From: Lachnoclostridium sp. UBA3262
GTDB taxonomy: Bacteria > Bacillota > Clostridia > Lachnospirales > Lachnospiraceae
Direction of reading: 5' to 3'
Assembly: GCA_002362575.1 (NCBI GenBank)
Contig: DEUM01000012.1
Coordinates: 1 to 64,000 of the forward strand
Length of the DNA stretch: 64,000 nucleotides
The notes under the pieces were generated by a model. That model did not search any database and was not told the DNA's origin. It saw only the letters and a list, made by a program, of their open reading frames with translations. Both the position numbers and the translations under genes were made by a program. This document shows positions 58,267 through 64,000 of this stretch, one piece after another; position 1 is the first letter of the stretch; each line of letters begins with the position of its first letter.

Positions 58267-59574
58267 ATGAAGAAAAAATGGCGGGGAATGATTATTTTTA
58301 TGGGACTGCTGGGCGCATTTCTGGCAGTGCCCTGTATGGCGGAGGCGAGTAGTGGGACAATTCAGTTTACGACGGCGTCTTCTCAGGTAAAAAAGGGAGA
58401 TATGTTCACGGTGGTGTGTCAGGTCACATCGTCAAATACTTTTTTAGATACTGAATTTTCGATCGATTATAATGCAAAAATTCTGCAGTTTGTGAGCGGG
58501 GGAAAGAAGGTGTCCGGTTCCGGCGGTAACCTGCAGGTTGCTTCTACGGGGAACAAAACGGCGACGAATAAAAAGACTTTTTCCCTGCAGTTTGTAGCGC
58601 TGAAAAATGGTGCGAGCAACATTTCCGTGATGGGTTCTGCAAAGGTAACGGATGAGGATGGGAATACCTTTTCCATATCCAGTAACCGCCTGTCGATTCT
58701 GGTAAGCAAAGAGGGAAGTGTGCAGGAAAAACCGGGCGAAACTGTAGTGCCTAAGATTACGCCAAAACCAGTTAAGAGCGGGAATAATAAACTGAAAAGC
58801 CTAAAACTGACGGCGCTCAGCATGAACCCGCAATTTACTGCGGATACAAGGGAGTATACGGCATCGGTAGACTGTAATACGGATGTTTTATACCTTTCCT
58901 TCGAGACAGATAATAAAAAGGCAGGCGTACAGGTCCAGGGAAATGAGGGGCTGAAAACCGGAGAGAACAAGGTGCGTATTCTTGTGACGGCGGAGAATGG
59001 GAAGCAGCTTGCCTATGACATTACGGTTCATAAGGAGAACCAGACGGAGACAGAGGAGCGCCAGAAGAAGGAGAAGGCAGAGGAAAAGGATATCGCTTTT
59101 CAGATTGCGAAAAAAAATAATCATATTATCCTAAAAAATTCGTATGAATTTGAGGTGCTGGAAACTTCGGGGCTTACGAATATTCCGGCTGGTTATATAC
59201 AGTCCAGTATTGAGCTGAATGGTATTTCTGTTCCGGCATTTACTATGGAAAATGATTTGGGCAATAATTATCTGCTTCTTTATCTGAAGGGACCGACAGG
59301 AGAAAACAATATTTACCAGTATGACCGTGCAGAACAGACCTTGCAGAGATATACGGGAAGTATGATTGAAAAGGTAAACAGAGGAGCGGGTGAGGGGAAG
59401 AAAAGTGCCGCGCCGCTTATGTCAAATTACGTTTTTCTGGGCGTGATTACGGGATTGATTATTATCATTTTATGTATGCTGATTGCTATGTTGAAGATGG
59501 CAATGAAGCGCCGTGAGGACAGAAAGAAGATTCCATCCTCCGAAAAAAATATAATGGACGACCTTGATTTTTAG
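58267..59574 (+). CDS. Membrane-anchored surface protein with cohesin-like and cadherin-like domains
   Basis: 435 residues. Signal peptide (1-~27, ending VPCMAEASS). Residues ~28-145 form a beta-sandwich of the cohesin/dockerin-binding type (IQFTTASSQVKKGDMFTVVC, FSIDYNAKILQFVSGGKKVS). After a Pro/Lys linker comes a cadherin-like beta-sandwich (~175-255: LKSLKLTALSMNPQFTADTR, VRILVTAENGKQLAYDITVH). A charged Glu/Lys stretch and a third domain follow, then a C-terminal membrane helix (YVFLGVITGLIIIILCMLIA) and a basic tail. It displays binding domains on the cell surface. No dockerin partner is seen in the window. It follows the SH3 hydrolase gene by 57 nt. Confidence 0.8.
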   Translation: MKKKWRGMIIFMGLLGAFLAVPCMAEASSGTIQFTTASSQVKKGDMFTVVCQVTSSNTFLDTEFSIDYNAKILQFVSGGKKVSGSGGNLQVASTGNKTATNKKTFSLQFVALKNGASNISVMGSAKVTDEDGNTFSISSNRLSILVSKEGSVQEKPGETVVPKITPKPVKSGNNKLKSLKLTALSMNPQFTADTREYTASVDCNTDVLYLSFETDNKKAGVQVQGNEGLKTGENKVRILVTAENGKQLAYDITVHKENQTETEERQKKEKAEEKDIAFQIAKKNNHIILKNSYEFEVLETSGLTNIPAGYIQSSIELNGISVPAFTMENDLGNNYLLLYLKGPTGENNIYQYDRAEQTLQRYTGSMIEKVNRGAGEGKKSAAPLMSNYVFLGVITGLIIIILCMLIAMLKMAMKRREDRKKIPSSEKNIMDDLDF

Positions 59575-59580
59575 GCGTTC

Positions 59581-59607
59581 ATTTGTTACACTCTCGATAT
59601 AACAAAT
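59581..59607 (+). promoter_or_regulatory. Inverted repeat before the GntR gene, candidate operator
   Basis: ATTTGTTA (59581-59588) and TAACAAAT (59600-59607) are perfect 8-bp arms with an 11-bp spacing, about one helical turn plus. It lies 26 bp before the GntR-type start codon and 6 bp after the previous stop. GntR/YtrA regulators often bind such dyads at their own gene. Confidence 0.5.
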
Positions 59608-59633
59608 AGCATTCTTTTTAGGGAGGCACACAA

Positions 59634-60014
59634 ATGTATATTTCGATTGACTTTAATAGCAATGAAGCGTTATATTTACAGTTGCGGAATCAGATTATTC
59701 TAGCAATCGTAAAGGCTGAGCTGCGGGAGGGGGAAAATCTTCCCTCAGTAAGAGAACTGGCTGATACAATCGGAATCAATATGCACACAGTAAACAAGGC
59801 GTATGCCGTCTTGAGACAGGAGGGCTATCTCCGTTTAGACAGAAGGAGAGGTGCTGTGGTAGCGGTTGATATGGATAAGGTCAAGGCGACAATGCAGCTT
59901 GCTGAGACGCTGGATTTATTACTGGCACAGGCGATATGTAAAAAAGTAGAACGACAGGATGTGCATGAGCTGGTAGACCAGATTTATGACCACTATGACA
60001 AGTACCGCGATTAA
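59634..60014 (+). CDS. GntR-family (YtrA-type) transcriptional regulator
   Basis: 126 residues. N-terminal winged helix of the GntR type (ALYLQLRNQIILAIVKAELR, LPSVRELADTIGINMHTVNK, YLRLDRRRGAVVAV), then a short helical tail (~80-126) rather than a full effector domain, as in the YtrA subfamily. YtrA-type genes usually accompany ABC transporters; here the neighbour is clpC, 34 nt downstream. GGGAGG precedes the ATG. It may regulate its own gene and clpC. Confidence 0.92.
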   Translation: MYISIDFNSNEALYLQLRNQIILAIVKAELREGENLPSVRELADTIGINMHTVNKAYAVLRQEGYLRLDRRRGAVVAVDMDKVKATMQLAETLDLLLAQAICKKVERQDVHELVDQIYDHYDKYRD

Positions 60015-60048
60015 AATTGTGTGGGAACACGGAAGGGAATCATAATTC

Positions 60049-62526
60049 ATGAAGGGACAATTTACCGCAGAGGCGGAAAAAGCAATAAACAGGGCGGCGA
60101 AATATGCTGTCAGATTGGGCAACACAGTGCTTGGCACGGAGCACATTTTATATGGGCTGAGTGCAGCTCCGGGAGTGGCTTCCCGGATATTAAAGGAAAA
60201 TAAGCTGGATAAGGATGCAATCTCTTTTGAGATAGAGAATTACTGCGGCATTGGGACGACGGTTATGTCAGATAAAGCAGACTGTGAGATGTCGCCAAAG
60301 CTGGAGGAGCTTCTTGTGAAAAGCGCTGAGGAAGCAGAGAAAATGGACTCAGACAAAGTAGGGACGGAGCATATTCTGATGGCGATTCTGAAAGAACAGA
60401 ACTGTACGGCATATCATGTTCTGGTAACGGCGAACCTTAACATCCAGAAGGTGTATATGGATATTGTGACGACCGTAGGAGGAGATGCTGCGGTCGCTAA
60501 AAATGATTTAATTGCCAGCCGTACAAAAAACCGGAAGAATACGTCATCAACGCCGATTCTTGACCAGTATGCAAGGGATTTGAATGAGTATGCGAGAGAG
60601 GGCAGGATTGATCCTGTTCTGAGCAGAGAGGATGAAATCGGCAGCGTAATAGAAATTTTGAGCAGGAGAACGAAAAATAATCCCTGTCTGATTGGTGAGC
60701 CGGGAGTAGGAAAAACAGCTATTGCGGAAGGGCTGGCAGTTCGCATCGAGGAGGGAGATGTACCGGATTCGGTTGCGGGAAAGAGAGTTATGACGCTGGA
60801 TTTGTCCGGTATGGTAGCAGGCTCGAAATACAGGGGAGAGTTTGAGGAAAGAATTAAGCGTGCGATTCGGGAGACGCAGTCTGCCGGAAATATTTTGCTG
60901 TTTATAGATGAATTGCATACCGTAATCGGCGCAGGCGGGGCCGAGGGGGCGATAGATGCTTCCAATATTTTAAAGCCGGCGCTGGCGCGGGGAGAGATTC
61001 AGGTTATCGGCGCTACGACGCGTGAGGAATACCGCAAACACGTAGAGAAGGATGCGGCGCTGGAAAGGCGTTTTCAGCCTGTTGTGATTGAGGAGCCGAC
61101 GGAGGCGCAGACAATCCATATGCTGCAAGGACTGAGAGGGCGTTATGAGGATTATCATCAGGTAATTATCAGCGACGAGGCGATTGAAGCGGCAGTGCGG
61201 CTGTCAGTGCGGTATATCAATGACCGTTTTCTGCCGGATAAGGCGATTGATTTGATAGATGAGGCGGCGGCAAGGTTTCGGCTTCAGCGTGTAATAAAGA
61301 AGGGCGAGTCCGTGAAAAAGCTGGAAAAAAAGGCGGATGAGCTATATGACAAAAGGGAAAAGGCACTGATAGAGGGGGATATGGATAAGGTGCTGGCAAT
61401 CCGTGAGGAGGAGAAAGAGAATGAAGGGAAGCTTGCCAAGGAGAGAAAGAAGGCGGCGAAAAAAGGAAGAAAGTCGAGCAATACAATAACGGAAAGCCAT
61501 ATTGCGGAGGTTGTTGCAAAATGGACACATATACCGGTGCAAAAGCTTGCCGAGGAGGAGATGGAACGTCTCAGGAAGCTGGATGAGATTCTCCACGAGA
61601 GAGTGGTCGGTCAGGAGGAGGCAGTTCAGGCAGTCTCCCGGGCGATTCGCAGGGGACGGGTAGGCTTGAAGGATCCGAAAAGACCGATTGGCTCCTTTTT
61701 GTTCTTAGGCCCGACCGGAGTGGGAAAGACCGAACTAAGCAAAGCGTTGGCAGAAGCTGTGTTTGGCTCAGAAAAAGATATGATACGGGTAGATATGTCA
61801 GAATATATGGAAAAAAGCAGTGTATCAAAGATGATTGGTTCACCGCCGGGATATGTCGGTTATGAGGAGGGCGGACAGCTGAGTGAGAAGGTGCGCAGAA
61901 AGCCATACTCGGTACTGTTGTTTGATGAGATAGAAAAGGCGCATCCGGATGTGTTCAATATGCTTTTACAGGTACTGGAGGATGGGCATATTACGGACGC
62001 GCAGGGAAGGAAGGTAGACTTTAAAAATACGATTATCATTATGACCTCCAATGCGGGGGCAAACCGCATTATTTCACCAAAGACGCTTGGCTTCGGACAG
62101 ACGCTGAGTGAGGAGGAAGCTCACAAAAAAATGAAGGCGGGTGTTATGGAGGAGGTTAAACACATCTTTAAACCGGAGTTTATCAACCGCGTTGATGAGA
62201 TGATTGTCTTCCATGCACTGACAAAAGAAAATATTCACGATATAGCAGGTATTATGATTCGAAACTTTATTAAGCGGGTAAAAGAGCAGATGGATATGGA
62301 TTTAACCCTTCAGCCTGAGGTGACGGAGTTTGTTTCGAAGAAGGGCTTTGACCGCGATTACGGAGCAAGACCGCTTCGCCGTGCCCTGCAGACAGAGGTG
62401 GAAGATGTGCTGGCAGAGGCAGTGCTGGCGGAGAATATTGTTATGGGAAGCAAGGTAGTTATGGGGGTTGAAAAAAAGGACGGAAAGACAAAAGTTTATG
62501 TACAAAATTTCACAAAAAAAGGATAG
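60049..62526 (+). CDS. clpC: ATP-dependent Clp protease ATP-binding subunit ClpC
   Basis: 825 residues, a Hsp100 unfoldase that feeds substrates to ClpP. Double Clp-N domain (~1-140: FTAEAEKAINRAAKYAVRLG, VGTEHILMAILKEQNCTAYH), AAA1 with Walker A GEPGVGKTAIAEG (~216) and LFIDELHTVIGAGGAEGA, a short middle region (~400-470, very Lys/Glu-rich) of ClpC size, AAA2 with GPTGVGKTELSKALAE (~554), and LLFDEIEKAHPDVFN. The C-terminus holds VDEMIVFHALTKENI and ends KTKVYVQNFTKKG. In Bacillus clpC follows ctsR-mcsA-mcsB; here a GntR regulator takes that place and mcsAB are absent. Confidence 0.96.
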   Translation: MKGQFTAEAEKAINRAAKYAVRLGNTVLGTEHILYGLSAAPGVASRILKENKLDKDAISFEIENYCGIGTTVMSDKADCEMSPKLEELLVKSAEEAEKMDSDKVGTEHILMAILKEQNCTAYHVLVTANLNIQKVYMDIVTTVGGDAAVAKNDLIASRTKNRKNTSSTPILDQYARDLNEYAREGRIDPVLSREDEIGSVIEILSRRTKNNPCLIGEPGVGKTAIAEGLAVRIEEGDVPDSVAGKRVMTLDLSGMVAGSKYRGEFEERIKRAIRETQSAGNILLFIDELHTVIGAGGAEGAIDASNILKPALARGEIQVIGATTREEYRKHVEKDAALERRFQPVVIEEPTEAQTIHMLQGLRGRYEDYHQVIISDEAIEAAVRLSVRYINDRFLPDKAIDLIDEAAARFRLQRVIKKGESVKKLEKKADELYDKREKALIEGDMDKVLAIREEEKENEGKLAKERKKAAKKGRKSSNTITESHIAEVVAKWTHIPVQKLAEEEMERLRKLDEILHERVVGQEEAVQAVSRAIRRGRVGLKDPKRPIGSFLFLGPTGVGKTELSKALAEAVFGSEKDMIRVDMSEYMEKSSVSKMIGSPPGYVGYEEGGQLSEKVRRKPYSVLLFDEIEKAHPDVFNMLLQVLEDGHITDAQGRKVDFKNTIIIMTSNAGANRIISPKTLGFGQTLSEEEAHKKMKAGVMEEVKHIFKPEFINRVDEMIVFHALTKENIHDIAGIMIRNFIKRVKEQMDMDLTLQPEVTEFVSKKGFDRDYGARPLRRALQTEVEDVLAEAVLAENIVMGSKVVMGVEKKDGKTKVYVQNFTKKG

Positions 62527-62586
62527 AAAAAAAGGGTAATATATTGTATACTGTAGATAAATGAAAAACGAAGGAGGACTCAGAGG

Positions 62587-63000
62587 ATGAGTGTTGTGGA
62601 AGAACTGATTCGCAAGGATGATAAGGGGACATTGAGCTTTGGGAATTATCTGTTAAGTACGAAGACAAAAAAGTCGGATTTCCAATTTGAGGGAGCATCG
62701 TATAAGATAAAGACCTTCAAAGAAATAACGAGACTGGAGAAAAACGGAGTTCTTGTATATGAGTCAGTTCCCGGTTCGGCAGTGACGAACTTTAAAGGAA
62801 ATAAAGAAGTTGTTGAATTTGATGTAGAGGCGTTAGGGGATATCGGTTTTACATTGGAGATGGAGCCTTCACAGGAGTACAAGCTGGTTGTCAATGGGGT
62901 ATCTGCCGGACGTATTCCGACCAATGTGGGCGGCAAGTTAAATGCCAGTCTGGAATTGGACGAAGGGCAAACAGTAAGTGTAAAAATTGTAAAGTGTTAA
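62587..63000 (+). CDS. Conserved small beta-rich protein of unknown function
   Basis: 137 residues, no signal peptide. MSVVEELIRKDDKGTLSFGN with YLLSTKTKKSDFQFEG, FKEITRLEKNGVLVYESVPG, EFDVEALGDIGFTLEM and QEYKLVVNGVSAGRIPTNVGG. I recognise the pattern from Lachnospiraceae genomes, where it is sometimes labelled endosialidase, but nothing here supports such an enzyme. The second half resembles a small beta-sandwich, the first a strand-rich module. AAGGAGG precedes the ATG. It lies between clpC and radA, and a terminator follows, suggesting its own transcript. Function unknown. Confidence 0.8.
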   Translation: MSVVEELIRKDDKGTLSFGNYLLSTKTKKSDFQFEGASYKIKTFKEITRLEKNGVLVYESVPGSAVTNFKGNKEVVEFDVEALGDIGFTLEMEPSQEYKLVVNGVSAGRIPTNVGGKLNASLELDEGQTVSVKIVKC

Positions 63001-63025
63001 TCCGGTTTGGCAGAGAGCCGGTCGG

Positions 63026-63075
63026 AGCCTGACTGAGAGTGAGTGCTGAGCACACAGTTTTCAGTCGGGCTTTTA
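63026..63075 (+). terminator. Intrinsic terminator before radA
   Basis: AGCCTGACTGA (63026-63036) pairs with TCAGTCGGGCT (63061-63071), 10 of 11 pairs plus one G-U, followed by TTTATT. The radA ATG is 26 nt downstream, so radA needs a promoter of its own or read-through. Confidence 0.75.
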
Positions 63076-63096
63076 TTACGGTGCAAAGGGGAAAAT

Positions 63097-64000
63097 ATGG
63101 CGAAGGAGAAAACGTTATTTTTTTGCAAGGATTGTGGATATGAAACGACAAAGTGGCAGGGACAGTGCCCGGGATGCCATGCGTGGAATACGATGGTGGA
63201 GGCGCCTGCCGTAAAAAAGGGCAAGAACGGTTCTTCTGTGCGCCGCACGGAAATGAGCGCAAAGCCCGCCAAAATCAATGAGATTGAAACCCAGGGGGAG
63301 AGTCGGCAGGAAACCGGGATGCCGGAGCTTGACCGGGTTCTTGGCGGTGGTATTGTGCCGGGCTCGCTGATTTTAGTTGGCGGTGATCCGGGGATTGGAA
63401 AGTCTACGCTGCTGCTTCAGATGTGCCGGCTGCTGGCAGAGAAGAAAAATCGTGTTTTGTACATATCGGGGGAGGAGTCTGCCAGACAGATTAAGCTGCG
63501 GGCAGAGCGTATCGGTACATTTTCCGATGAGCTGATGCTCTTTTCTGAAACCTGTATGAGTGCTGTCGTTCAGGCGGTAGAGGAGGTCTCTCCAAAGGTT
63601 GTCATTATTGATTCCATCCAGACAATGTTTGAGGAGACGGTGGATGCTGCTCCGGGTAGTGTCAGTCAGGTAAGAGAGGTTACAGGGGTTCTGCTGCGTC
63701 TGGCAAAGAGCAAAAATATTACAGTGTTTATTGTTGGGCATGTCACAAAGGAAGGCAATGTGGCAGGGCCGAGGATGTTAGAGCATATGGTAGATACGGT
63801 GCTATATTTCGAGGGGGACAAGACGGCAATGTACCGGATGCTGCGAGGGGTGAAGAACCGTTTTGGCTCAACGAATGAAGTCGGAGTCTTTGAAATGCAG
63901 AATCAGGGGCTTATCGAAGTACCGAACCCGTCAGAATATATGATGCAGGGACGGCTGGAAAATGAGGCTGGCTCGGTTGTTGTCTGTACGATGGAGGGAA
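63097..64000 (+). CDS. radA: DNA repair protein RadA (3' end outside window)
   Basis: The first ~301 residues of a protein of usually ~450-460. RadA is a RecA-like helicase that extends recombination D-loops. An N-terminal zinc finger (FFCKDCGYETTKWQGQCPGC: Cys10, 13, 24, 27), then ETGMPELDRVLGGGIVPGS, Walker A VGGDPGIGKSTLLLQ, ISGEESARQIKLRA, Walker B VVIIDSIQTMFE, VFIVGHVTKEGNVAGPR, and the diagnostic GVKNRFGSTNEVGVFEM (KNRFG motif). The C-terminal Lon-like domain lies past the window edge. Start ATG 63097 follows AAGGGGAAAA. Confidence 0.96.
   Translation, partial: MAKEKTLFFCKDCGYETTKWQGQCPGCHAWNTMVEAPAVKKGKNGSSVRRTEMSAKPAKINEIETQGESRQETGMPELDRVLGGGIVPGSLILVGGDPGIGKSTLLLQMCRLLAEKKNRVLYISGEESARQIKLRAERIGTFSDELMLFSETCMSAVVQAVEEVSPKVVIIDSIQTMFEETVDAAPGSVSQVREVTGVLLRLAKSKNITVFIVGHVTKEGNVAGPRMLEHMVDTVLYFEGDKTAMYRMLRGVKNRFGSTNEVGVFEMQNQGLIEVPNPSEYMMQGRLENEAGSVVVCTMEG

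Overview
The window looks like chromosome of an anaerobic, spore-forming, motile, low-to-mid GC Firmicute, most likely a xylan-using member of the Lachnospiraceae. The basis is an Rnf operon in the order C-D-G-E-A-B, a spoIIID gene, AddAB, a clostridial-type 6S RNA, a multidomain GH10 xylanase, chemoreceptors, strong AGGAGG ribosome sites and frequent TTG and GTG starts. The assignment is inferred from gene content and style, not from a search.

Left part (1-9.8 kb): an unidentified gene tail, a decayed chemoreceptor, a secreted amidase-like protein and a lipoprotein. These are followed by a housekeeping run: pth, mfd, a PrsA-like foldase and malQ.

9.9-13.5 kb is an AT-rich accessory block on the minus strand: beta-propeller protein, AraC/GyrI-like regulator, an unassigned remnant, HEAT-repeat protein, HAD hydrolase, and a Phd-type antitoxin with an internally deleted Doc toxin. 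tmcAL then restores core gene content.

15-24 kb carries signalling genes: a chemoreceptor with a LacI/CcpA-like operator in its promoter, a frameshifted helical gene, an SGNH hydrolase, then a hybrid kinase, an HPt protein and a REC/HD-GYP output protein that together form a likely phosphorelay to cyclic-di-GMP. ilvE follows.

24-37 kb: phosphoesterase, COG3044-type ATPase, lactate dehydrogenase, Na/Pi transporter, AraC regulator divergent from the GH10 xylanase, spoIIID, a soluble PAS hybrid kinase, a MATE exporter and a GH25 lysozyme.

37-48 kb: the Rnf complex, a Big2-like surface protein, an OmpR/HK two-component pair, 6S RNA and nadE. 48-64 kb: addB-addA, a methyltransferase, an SH3/glucosaminidase autolysin, a membrane-anchored beta-sandwich protein, a GntR regulator, clpC, a small lineage-type protein and radA, which runs off the window.

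No new multi-gene defence or biosynthetic system was found. The strongest unexplained signals are large structured intergenic elements at 14868-15004, 18237-18360 and 45942-46079, plus a smaller one at 9842-9899. The first and third share a GA-flanked stem motif, and the third folds as a compact four-way junction just upstream of nadE. No tRNA, rRNA, CRISPR array or complete insertion sequence was recognised.
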